Source of the DNA: Streptomyces sp. 8L | GTDB taxonomy: Bacteria > Actinomycetota > Actinomycetes > Streptomycetales > Streptomycetaceae | Assembly (NCBI RefSeq): GCF_020176795.1 | Contig: NZ_JAIUKE010000008.1 | Coordinates: 17,160 to 81,159 of the forward strand | DNA: 64,000 nucleotides | Reading direction: 5' to 3' | Shown: positions 21,101-33,100 of the stretch, piece after piece | Layout of the letters: every line of letters starts with the position of its first letter | How positions within the stretch are numbered: the stretch's first letter is position 1 | Made by a program: the position numbers and the translations under genes | Notes under the pieces: model-generated | Database searches by the model: none | The model's input: the letters and a program-made list of their open reading frames with translations, nothing else | What the model was told of the DNA's origin: nothing

Positions 21101-24100
21101 CCAGTGTCCAGAACGACCTGGCTGTCACCCGTGGTCTGTTCCTGCGCGTCGGTAGTTACGAAAGTCTGAAGCCGTTGTTCGATGCGCACGAGGCAGTCGG
21201 GGCCCCCGGCGGGCACATGCGGTTGCTCAAAGCGGTGATCGGCTGGCGGCTGGCGACATCGGCACGAACACTGGCCGAGATCCTCGATGACTACGTGCGG
21301 AACGTCGCGTTCCACCGGCGGGACGTCAACGCCGACGAGCTCGAGGAAGCCCTGCTGGCCGGCGCCACGTTCATGTACGACTGGGTGGACAAGGAACTGT
21401 CGCCCTTCACGGGCAGCCAGGACGAGCGGAGGCGGAGGTACGGCAACGACTGGCTGCCACCTCATCACTTGGTGCGCTTTGCGCGCATCGGGGAAGACGC
21501 GACCGGAGGCATCGCGGTCCCCGAGGGGTTGGATGTGGCCGTCCGAACCCTCGCCCCGGCCGGGGCCCTGCCGCCCGTTCCCGGGTCGCTGGCCTCCCAC
21601 GTCGGCACAAGTACCTGGGCCGCACGGCACGCGGCGCTGCGGGAATGGGCCGGGCTGCACCCCGAGGAGTCACTGGACGGCCTGCTCCCCAATCACCTGA
21701 CCGCGCTGTTCCTGGCGACCCACGCGCCGGACCACGCCCTGCTGCACGCCAACCTCGACGACCCCGGAGCGGGCGGGAGCGACAGCGAACTGGCCGAGGA
21801 ACTCAGCGACACGGTTCAGCAGGCGCTAACCGACGACTCCCACGACTTCTCTCTCATGCTGTCCGCCGACAGAGGGTTCGCGCGGCTTGCACGCACGCTC
21901 ACGAGCACGGACCCCGACAGTGACGCGCACTCCGCTGCCCGGGCCGAGCTGACGCGGTGGTGCATCGAGCGGGTGTCGTCGCTGAGGCCCTACCTCCGCA
22001 GGGTCCAGGGCATGCTCGGCGAGGCGCTGGCGGTCCTGCCGCCGCTGCCCTCGGACCAGCCGGTGTACGTCGCCTTCTGGACGCCCGCGCAGCGGGGACA
22101 GGGATTCCACGTGCCCGACGTGCTGAGCCTGCCGAGGTTCCAGCTGGCGTACCGCAGCGCGGAGGACGCGCTGGCCACCATGGAGCCCGCTCCCGGCGAG
22201 GGATGGCGCCGGGCGCTGGTGGCGGTCAAGGGCTCGGCCGCGCGTGACGTGTCCTTCGCCGCGGGCGATCCGTCGTTGCGGCGGGCCCTGCTGCCGGGGC
22301 GCGCCGATCTTGCCCTCGACCTGCGGAAGACGGCGTACGACGAGGACGGCGAGCCCTACCTTTCGCTCGTGGCCGGCACGCCTCGGTCCGAGACGGTCGT
22401 CCCCGAGCCAGTCCTCTCGCAGCAGTCCATCGCCACGGCTGCCCCCTCGCTCGCCGCTCCGCGACAGGCGATGGCCGCGAGCGGCCTCAAGGGCGGCGCG
22501 CCGCGTTCCGAACGCAGGGCCGGCTCCCGGGGAGGACCGTCGTCACTGGGCACGCCGTCGCCGTCCGGGCAGCGGTCCGATTCCCGCAGGCCCTCCCCGA
22601 GCACGCAGCTCGCGGCCGAACAGCGGCCCAGCTCCAGGCGGTTGTCCCCGAACGTGGCCCCGGCGGCCGAGCAGCGGCCGAGTTCGAGTGGACTGTCCCC
22701 GGCGGACGCCGCACGCCGGCCGCGGAGCGGCTCGGCACAGTCGGGCTCCACGCACCGCCGCAGGAGTTCGAGTGTGCGTAGCGCCCTGGAGGCGCTGGGG
22801 CTGAGGCGGGCTCCCGTCGCCCCGGAGGAGGACTTCGCCGGGTTCCTGGTGCGCACGCTCGCGCAGATGGGGGCCTCCGCCGCGGGCGTGGGCCGGCAGG
22901 TCGCGGTGGAGCCGGAGGGATGGCTTGGCCGGGCCCGCCGGGAGGTTCCCGCGGTGGCCGAGGTTCCCGACGCCACGGCGGTACGGGAGGGGCTCGTGCG
23001 CCTGCTCGGCGCGTCCGACGGGGTGTCCGACGCGGTGACGGACCAGGGCATGGGAGACGTGTTCCGGGCCGCGCTCGACGGCTCGGCCCTGCGGATCGCC
23101 GGCCGGCGGGTCACGATCGAGGTGGCGGGCATCGCCCCGCCCACCGGGGGCCCGATGGAGTCGACCGGCGAACGGGCCCGCGGCGGTCGGGTCACCTCGG
23201 TGTCACAGGAGTCCAGCGACCGGGCGGACCGTACGGCGGTGGACCCGCTGTCGCTGGTGAAGGTGCCGGTGCACCCGGGTGTGACGCTGTCGGCGGGCCT
23301 CGCGGGCGACACCCGGGAGCACGGGGTGACCGCCCGCAGCAGCGTCCACGAGGCGGTGTCCGCCTCGGAGTCGGGCGTGGCGGCGGACATCAGCTCCCAC
23401 GAAGTGACGTTCGAGATGTCCGTGGGCGAGCGCGGGGCCCGGGTGACGGACCGGGTGACGGTGCCGATGGAGCTGTCCTGGCCGAGGCCAAGGACCGGCA
23501 CCGGTTCCCACGCGGATGTCGCCCTCGGCTATCCGCGGCTGCCCGCCGGAGCGGGGGCCCAGGCACGCGCCGACGTGTTCCGGTCCGCCCAGCGCGTCGT
23601 GGAGAAGCTGCGGTACGCGTTCTTCCACGGTCTGAGGGATCTTCCCGGGACGGTGACCGCCGTCGCCGGGGCGTTCGCCACGGAGGAGGACAGGAACGCG
23701 TTCGATCAGTGGGTGGCGGGGCTGCGCCAGCCCCAGGTGCACGAGGCGCGCGGAATGCTCAGGGAGCCGGCTCGGGCCACGTTCCGGTTCAAGGGCGGTC
23801 AGAGGCAGGAGGTCGTGGTGGCGCTGGCGCCGCCGGGGAGCGCGGTTCCGGGAGACGCCGCACTGCACGGTGAGTTCGCCGACCGGAGCGAGCGCAGCGT
23901 GACGTACACGCGCACGGACGAGGCGTCCGAGACGGTCCGCAGTGGTCACCGGCACAGTCTGGGCGGCACGGTGGGAGCGGAGACGGGCGATCCGCTGACG
24001 AACCTCGCGCTGCCCGGCATCTCGGTGGAACTGAGCGGCGAGCGGTATACCAAGGAGGTCGACGAGGCGGTTCTCACGTACCGCACGGAGCTGTCCGAGA

Positions 24101-27100
24101 CCTACCACGGGGAGTTCGACCACTACGAGGCGCCGCTGGCCTACGTGGTGTCGGTCGCGGGGGCCTCGAAACGGCTGGAGGGCGGCGCCACGCTGTGGCT
24201 CAGCTCCTCCCCCTCGACGCTCGCCAGCCCCGGAGAACTGCCCGCCGGCCTGGACATGGCCACGATCCCCGACCACACCAACGCGCGCCACGAACTGCTC
24301 AAGGAAGTGGCGGACGACATCAGCGCCGAGGCCGTCAAGGCCACGGGCCTGCTGTCCGCGAGGGGAGCGACCGCAGAGGCCCGCATCGCCAAGGAACTGG
24401 CGGACTTCCTGCGGGCCGAGCGGAACGCGGCGGCGCTGGTGGACGGCGACGAAGGGGTGATGTTCACTCCGTCCGCCGGCGGCACCCACCTCTACCTGCG
24501 CGCCACCGTGGACCGCGACAACGGCCGGTACGCCGGTCCGGCCGACGACCTCCTTCTGGGCATGGGAACGGCCACCGGGGCCGCCCGCCACACCGGCCGC
24601 GGCCACGGCCGCTCCGCCAGCGCCGAGGTGACCTTCGACGGGCTGCCCGGACCGCTGGAGACCTCGGCCGCGATGCGGCTGTCGATGGATGCCGCGCACC
24701 ACGACGAGATCGCCGTCGAGGTCGAGCAGGAACGGGCGTGGCAGGGGAACACGGTCCCGCACCGCGTCGTCTACCCGTTCACGGTCCAGGTGCGGGCAGG
24801 GGACTCCTCGCGCGGCGACGACTGGCAGGAACTCCGGAGCGATCCGGCCCTGCCGCACCGGGTGCGCATCGTCGTGCCGGGACTGTCCGACAGCGCCGAG
24901 CACTTCACCGAGGACATCGCCTCGACCACCGTGGAGACCGACTGGCGGCCCGCGAGCCCCGACGACCTGGTCCGCGAGGGTGTCGCGCTGCCCGCGTCGG
25001 CGGACGTGGAGGTGATGAAACCGGTCGGGGCCCTGCGGTCGACCGCCGCGGCCCTGCTGGACGAGCTGCCAGAGGCCGGCGGCTGGCGGAACACGATGCT
25101 CCGGATAGCGGCCTACGGGCTGCTGGGGGAGCGGCCGGGGACACTGGGCGAGGATCGCGAGGGACTGCCGGGGCCCATGGCACTCGGCCTGTGGGCGCGT
25201 CGGGATGTCCGCCGGGCCCGGTTCGTGGCGACGACGAACCCCCGCGCCGGGACCGACTGGCTGTCGCTGGAGAGCCACAACGAGGGCGGTCCGCTCGGCG
25301 GCCGGGACGTGTACGGGCGCGTGAGCATCAGTGAATTCCTGCGCCTTCCCCGCATCGTCGGCCGGCAGGAGGGCCGGACCTTCCGCGTCACCGAGATCAC
25401 CACCACCAAGCTGCCCTCCTCGGACGAGCGGTCCAAGGGCGTCGAGGTGCGCGCGAAGACCGGGTACACGGCCGAGGCCGGGCACTTCTCGGCGGCCCTC
25501 ACGGCCAAGGCGCGGGCGGGTTTCAGCCACGAGCACAAGGACTCCTCCGACGGCTCGGTGCGGACCCGGACCGAGACGACGTTCACCGACCGCGCCTACC
25601 GCGTCGTGTTCGACACGGCCCGGGTCCTGCAGGCCGGGGCCGACCGGGCATGGACGGGCCCGGCGACCGGTGAGCACGGGAAGACGAGCGCCCCGCATGC
25701 CAGAGTCAGGCACGTTCCCGACGCGGTCGTGGTCTGGGTCCCGGCCAGTGAACTCCCGTCGCTGGGCGCCCTGCCGGACGAGCAGGTGGCCAAACTGCAC
25801 CCCGACGACCAGGACCGCTACCACCGCGCGAGGGAAGCCGCCCGTGCCGCGAGCGGCCTTACCCGTCCGGGGCTGCGCAGGGCCCCCACCCTGCCGCTGT
25901 GGCAGCCGCCGGCCGACATCGGGCACGGCATCGGCACGCCCGGCCTGCACCGTCCGGCCGGCCTGACCGCCCTGGTCGAGGCCCTGAAGGGAGCGCTGGC
26001 GGCCTGGCGCGCGAAGCACGTGCAGGGCCCCGCGCAGGGCCCGCGGAAGCGGCTGTTCATCGACATGGCCCAACAGCTCGAACGGCAGATCTTCGAGCAG
26101 GCGGAGTCGGGCGGCCTGCCGCGCCTGCTCAACCAGGCGCTCAACGGCGGGTTGCCGTTGTCCACGCAGGCGCAGAAGGGGGACCAGGGCGTCACCTGGG
26201 AGCAGTTGGCCCTGGTGAAACTCACCCTGGGCCCTGGAACGCACGACTACACACTGGACGACTACGCGACGAGGACGACGCACGCGACGACCACGCAGAC
26301 GCGCTCCGCGACGACGAACACGCTCCGTGCGGGCGTGTCGGCGGACGTGGCGCCCGCCGTGTCCGGCCTGGGCACGGCCGGCGACTTCGTCGCGGAGCAG
26401 CTGGCGGGGGAGGTGCCGTTCGACCCCACGGCGGCCGGGACGGTCTCCCGCACCCGCGGGCCGGTGCGTGAGCAGGGCGGCCAGGAGACCATCACCGTGG
26501 ATCAGTCCGGCGGCGCCCACCGTTTCGTGCACCCGGTGACCTTGGAGGTCCAGCTGCACACCTGGGCCCACCGGGGGGTCCGCGGCAAGGCCGCCCAGGC
26601 ACTCGGCCAGTCCACGGCCGAGTCCAGCACCTGGACCTCCGAGCCGCGCGAGCTGGCCGAAGACCTGCGCCTGACGGTGCACATGGGCGAATACCACGCG
26701 GCGGCGGGCTCCGATCCCATCGCCGAGCAGTCGGTGTCGCTGCGCGAGCAGTGGAGCCAGGGCGCCACCCGGGGGTTCCCCAGGGACGCCCTGGTCCTCG
26801 TACTGCCCTTCCAGGCACCGCGGTTGCACGACTACGTCGGTGGTCTGCTGCTGGACGCCGACCCCGCGCACGCCGGCCGGCCGCTGATCAGCGCCCGCCG
26901 TGCCGAGCCGCTGATGCACCAGACCAACGCCGTCCTCCTCGCCCACGCCTTCGTGCTCGCCCTGGCCCGGGACGGACACCACATCACCCTGCACGGCAAG
27001 ACGTTGAGCGGGGTCACCATCAAGGTGGACCTGTCGGACCTCCAGGTCTACGACACCAGCACCACCACCAAGGGCTCCGGCACGAGTTCCGCGTTCGACC

Positions 27101-30100
27101 ACACCATCCGGCCGGGCGCCACGACCGAGGCGGACGGGAACCTGGCAGCCTTCTCCGGGGAGCCGGTCCTCCCGGGGCTGCTGCCCGAAGCGGTCACCGA
27201 GGGAATGGCCGCTCTCGCCGTCGGAGGCGAGCGCACCGGCCGCCGCCCGGGCGCCGCGACCGACAACCTCGGGCCCGGTCGGGCCGGCGGTGGCAAGCGG
27301 TCACCCGGGCTCTACCTGGTCCGCGCGACCGTTCCCACCGCCGCCGCCCCCGTCTACCGGCCCAAGGTGCCAGAGGCGAGCCGGAACCAGCCGCTGGCGA
27401 GCGCCGCGGACGGGCACGTGTGGCTGTACGCCAACGGCCCCGCGCTCAGCGCGATGGGTGTGACGCCTCCCGGTACAGGCCTCTGGGACACCGGCGCCGT
27501 CGTGGCGCACGACCTCTTCTCCGGGAGCGGGCGGTGGTTCGGGTCGGCCCTCCTCAACGGGACGGACTACGCGCGGCTGCGCGGCGCCCTGCCGAAGCTG
27601 CCGGAGTTCCAGCGCTACCACCAGTGGTCCACCGACCCCGCGGGCCGGCGGACCCCGGCGCTGCGCCCGATGCCCCGAAGCGAGGCGTGGCTGGTCGGAC
27701 ACGGCGACACGGTCTTCGACGGACCGCGGCTGAAGGCGTTCGCGAGCCGTGCCGCCCGGGAGGGGCTGAAGACGATGGCGGCCGCCGCCTGTGCCACGGC
27801 GGCGTCCCTGACCGCCACCACCCCGGTGCTGCAACAGGTCGCTGACGAGACGGGTATGACGATCCATCAGTTCGAGAGCGGTTTCGCTCTCGTTCCCGGC
27901 GGACCGGGCGGGAGCCGGACGGCGGTCCACGTCGCCGAGGACGCGCACGGCGGGCCCGCCTGGTACCGCACGTTCGTACCCGGCAGGACCGCCCCGGTAC
28001 CCGCCGACGGCAGGAACGCGAAGGCCGAATCCGCCCCCGGGGACCTGCGCTACCCGGACCCGGAGTTCTGGCTCACGGCCGACCCGCCCGGCACGCCCCT
28101 CCGGCAGACGGCTCCCGACGACGACGCCCGCGAGGTGGCCGGTGCGGGCCCCGTCGCGCCCCCTCTCGTCGCGGTGTACGGGCAGTACGACGCCGAGAAC
28201 GAGACCGCCGTCATCGAGGGAGAGCCGCTGGACGCCGAGGGCACGGCGGAGTGGATACGCGAGAACACCTCGTGGCAGGCCGGGGAGCCGGTCGCGCTGC
28301 TGATGCCGGAGGCGGCGACTCCACGGCCGGAGGACGACACGGTGTTCGCGGAGGAGGTCGCGGAACTCCTCGCCGCACCGGTCGTCGCACCCCGCGGCGC
28401 TGTCGAGGACGCCGCGTCCTGGGCCGCCTTCCCCCCGGCCGACGGGACGCGGGCGACGGAGCAGGACCGTACACAGGACCAGGACCAGGACCGTACACAG
28501 GACCAGGACCAGGGCCAGGGCCAAGAGCCGGCGCCGGAGCCGTCACCGCACGAGGCGCCCTGGTACATCGAGCGCGGGGCCCTCGGCACGGCGACCGTGG
28601 CCGCGGTCCACCCCTGGGCGGACGAAACCCGGCCCGGCCTGGCGGCAGAGCAGGCCGCTCGCGCGACGCTCCTTCCTTCGGACGGGCCGGCCCTGCGCGC
28701 CGGCGTCCGGGAAGCGCTCGGAGAACTGCTCGCCACCGACTCCAAGGAGGCCTGGCAGCGGCTGCTCAACCGGGGCAGGACCCTGGTGCTTGACGGGAGA
28801 CTGGTGTGGCTGCGCCCCGTGCTCACCGCCGTCGTACCGGCCCGGCAGCCCGAGGAGGGCGATGTCCAGGTCTACGGGACCGGATACGCCACCACGACCA
28901 CGAGCCTCCAACGGGAGCACGAGGTGGAGAAGGGCGTCGACGCGGCCATGCTGGCCGTGCTCTCCATCGCCTCGTCGGCCGCCGGCGCCTTCCTTCCGGT
29001 CGTGCCGAGGCTGACCGCGAGCGTCGCCAATACCAGGTCGTCCGGCTGGAAGCGCACTGTCGTCTTCGGCCGCAAGCTCGATGTGAAGAAGCACACCCGC
29101 TTCGACGGCGGGGTGCGGGTGCTGGTGTTCGTCGACGGAGTGGAAAGGGCCGGCGCCCCGTCGTTCCCCGGCCGCCTGGCGCTCGACATGCCCCGCGACA
29201 TCGCGAGCGCGGACGCGCCGCGCCCGGATTCGGCCACGGCGTTCACCGGCGGCACCGGCACCCGCAGGCGCCGGCCCAGCGCGGCCCGCGAGGTGCTCGA
29301 CGCCATCAACCTGATCCCCGTCGCCGCCGCGCTGCAACGGCGGCTGCTCGGCGCCCGCCTGCCGGCCCCGGCCGTCCGGGCCGTCATGGAGCACGTACTC
29401 GACCTCCTCAACGAGCAGGCGGTACTCGACCGCAGCCGTCTCTTCGGCGGCAACGGCATCGTCTCCGAGAAGGTGTCGGTCCGGGCGGGACGCAACGCCG
29501 CCGGGCTGCCGCAGTCGTTCGAAGGCCACTTCGTCGTCAGCGGGTCGATCGAGCGGCTCCAGTACCTGGGCGATCTCAAGGCGAAGATCCGCGAGGACTC
29601 GGGCAGCACCCTGAGCATCGGACAGGGCCGGCACAGCACGAGCAAGGCGACGATCGGCGTGGGCTTCGACGTGACCGGGCTGCGCGCCCCGGGGAGCGGC
29701 TCCACGGCCACCGGACGCGCCCCCCTGCTCACCGTGGCCCTCGGCGGCGGGCGCGACATCGGCCACCGGATCACCGAGCAGTCCGGTCACCAGACGGTGC
29801 TGAAGCAGAAGGGCCTGCTGAGCCGCTACCTGGCGGGCCAGCAGGTCACCGTGGAGATCCGCTCCACCACCCACACTGTCGCCCCCGTGCGGGAGGAGGT
29901 CGACAGCGAGGTCGCCGTACCGCGCTCGGACGCGGCCGGCCTGGAGCGGCGGCTGCTCGGCGGGGTCCGTACTCCGGTGCTGCGCGCGGCCGTCCCCGCC
30001 GACGACGGGCCGGTGAGCGCACAGCCGCACGTACGGGCCCTGCTGCGGGAGGCCGCGCTTCCCCTGCCCGCCTCCGCGTACCGGCGGCCCGCTCTCCTGG

Positions 30101-33100
30101 ACGCCCCGCTGCCAAAGCCGCACGCCAGGGAGCCGCTGGCGCTGGCCGCACGGCGCGGGCAGGGCTTCGGCACGCAGATCGCGCTGCCCGGCGCGGAACT
30201 CGTGCACGACCAGTTGCGCGCCAAGCTCGTGGAACTGGACCGGGCGCGTACGCGTACCGCGAGCCGCGGCACCGACTGGTCGCAGGCCGACCTGGACCTC
30301 GCCAACTGGTACGGCCGAGCCGCTCTGGAGACCGATCTGCCGGGGCTGATGTACGGCGTCGACCACACGGTCACCGTCGGCGGCCGGGACTACCAGCTCT
30401 TCGCACGGGTCCATGTGCGCGAGCGGATCGGAGGCGACCCCGAGAGCTACCCGATGTCCGTCGACGTGCGGGGCCAGCAGGGCGCCCAGGTGTCCGGCCA
30501 CCGCGGTGGAAAGTGGGAGCTGAAGACCGGCGCGGGCGCCTCGGTCCAGCGCTCGTTCGCGGGCATGGTCCGCATGCAGCTCCTCTCGCTGCGCGGCGCG
30601 GGAGGTTACGAGCAGGCCCACAGCCACGACCTGGGCGGCACGGTGAAGTCCGGCTGGCGGGCCAAGACCCAGGGGGATGTCGACGAGCACGTCTACAACG
30701 TCGTCTACGAACTCGCCGTGCGGCCGTCCGGCGGTCGCGCACAACGGTGGTGGATCAACAGGCCCGACCCCTCTCCCGGGGAAGCCTGGTGGGTCCCGCG
30801 GCCTGACGACACCGTAGCCCGCGTCGTCGTACCGCACGAGTACGTGCCGGCTCAGCCGCCCGACCGGGAGACCGTCCAACTGGCGGGCAGCGCCGAGGAA
30901 CTCCTCTTCTGGCCGGACGACGACTTCGTCGACTTCGGTGCGGGCAAGACCGCGGGGGTGGTTCCCGCCTTCTCCGTCGCGCCCGAACTCCCGCGGATGG
31001 CGGCCGAGATGTACCAGCGGGCGAACGGCCTGCCCGCGCGATGGGCGGACGACCGCTTCAACTGGCCCAGCGCGATCGTGGACGTCGGCAGGCCCTCCGT
31101 GCTCGCCGAACATTTCGCCCCCGAGACCGGTACCGGCCGTCAGATCAGCCTGCCGGACGGCAAGGACGGCAGGAAACAGGCCATCCGGCTGCGGCTGCGC
31201 GGCTACCGGCCGCGCCTCCTCGAACCCGTCGAGGCCGCCGAGATCGAGTACAACGTCCAGGGCGGTGTGGACCACAAGCGCAGCCGGGAACACGGGTGGA
31301 GCGCCGGTCCGGAGGTGGCGGCAGGACCACTGGCCCACATCGGAGAGGGACTGCTCACCAGGTCGGCCGGCGACCACGAGCAGACAGGGACCGAAGAGGC
31401 CGAGCACCGCGACAAGCCCTTCGCGAGCTTCGGAGCGCACGTCCACGCCAAGGCCGAATGGCGGTGGGGGCGGCAGAGGGCGCTGGAACAGGCCGGGGTC
31501 TTCATCTCCCGGGCCGTGTACAACGGCACCCAGTACGGTTTCCGCCTGGACCCCGTGTTCGAGGTGAGCCTCGTGCGCTGGAAGGGCAGAAGCAGCACGT
31601 CGGCCAGTCGCTACCTCCGCGTCCGGGACGCGCTCGACACACTCGTGCCCGAGAGGCTGGTCCACGACCTCGGACTGTCGGCCCCGGCAGGACTCGCACC
31701 GCTTCAGACGCCGTCGCGGCACCGGCCGCGCCACGTCCACCCCGCCCTCCTGCCCGGAACCGGCTATCCGGAGCTTCTGGACGGCGGCGACGACGTGCTG
31801 GACGGGATCAAGGCGGTGCTGCGCTCCGGCGGAGTCCTGCGGACCGAGAAGGAGCAGGGTGCCGAGCGGCTGAACCTGCTGCTGGACGAACTGGGGAAGT
31901 CCTTCGACGACGGGGCGCTGCGCGCCCAGTACGCGCTGCTGCTGAGCGACGCCGGAGTGGTGCGCTGGCTGCCGCTGCCGTGGCCGTTCGGCGCCACCAG
32001 GTACCTCGGCGTCAGGGTCACCGCACAGGTCGCGCCGCACACCGCCGACCGCCCGCGTCCGGAGGTGGACCTGACCCTGCGGGCCCAGGGACAGGACGTG
32101 CTGTCCCTCAGGAAGTCCCGCACGACCCGTTACGCCGTGGGTGCCGAGGGCCACGTCCAGGGCGGCAGGGACACCGGTCTCGGCGGACTGGAGGGCGGCG
32201 TCGGCTACCAGCGGGCCGTCGAGCGCTGGGACGAGGAGGCCGGGAAACACCAGAAGATCTTCCGCGTCAACCCCAAGACATCGCACGAGTTCGAGTATCC
32301 GTTGTCCTTCACCGTCCAGGTCGCCCTCAGCACCGAACTGCCCGCGTTGCTCGCCGTCCCGGTGGAGACCGGGAAGTCCCTCGTGCTGCACGGCGCCGAC
32401 GTGCTGGGACGCGGCAGGGCGGCGGCCGAGGTGTGGTACGGGGCGCGGCCGTTCGCCTGGTCGAGGGAGACGCGCGAGGCCGGTTCCGTCCGGGTCCTCG
32501 TACCGGCTCACCTGGTCCAGGACGGACCGGCCCCCGTCGTCGCGCCGGTCTTGGGCACGGACCCCGCCTGGCATTCCTCCCCGGTGGAGCCGGACCTCTC
32601 CTCCCCGGACCGCGAGACGCCGCCCAGCGGTCCGCGCGAGGTGCTGGCGCAGGCGCTGCACCCCTTCGCCGTCCCCGCGGCGGCGGCGGTGCACCGGTGG
32701 GCGGCGCTGGCCGCCGCGCCGTTCAAGCCGGCGGCCGACCTGTCGGCCCCGGACGCCTGGCGGATACCGGGCCTGGACTTCAGCACGGTGCGCGGCCTGC
32801 GCTACCAGAACTTCACCAGCGCCGCCATGCTGCTCCCCAACGTCCTCGAACTGCTGGCCCACGTCTACGAGGTGCCGGTGGGACGTGACGACATGATCAC
32901 CCGCGGCACGGGCAGCGGCAGGCTTCGGGCGGGCGACCGCACCGCCCGCGTGGGCATGAACATCCGCAGGGCGGAGGTGATCGGACCGAGGGACGGCGCC
33001 GTGTTCAAGGCGCGGCGGCACGCCCAGCTGGACGAGGAGACCGCGAGCGCGGTCAAGAACAGCGGCGGCTTCGTCCTCGACCTCGGCCCGCAGGCCGCGG

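Noticed and set aside
28543..33021. 1,492-codon minus-strand frame
   Set aside because: Antisense to the giant gene; length comes from high GC suppressing stop codons. The product is His/Arg/Gly-rich without any domain.
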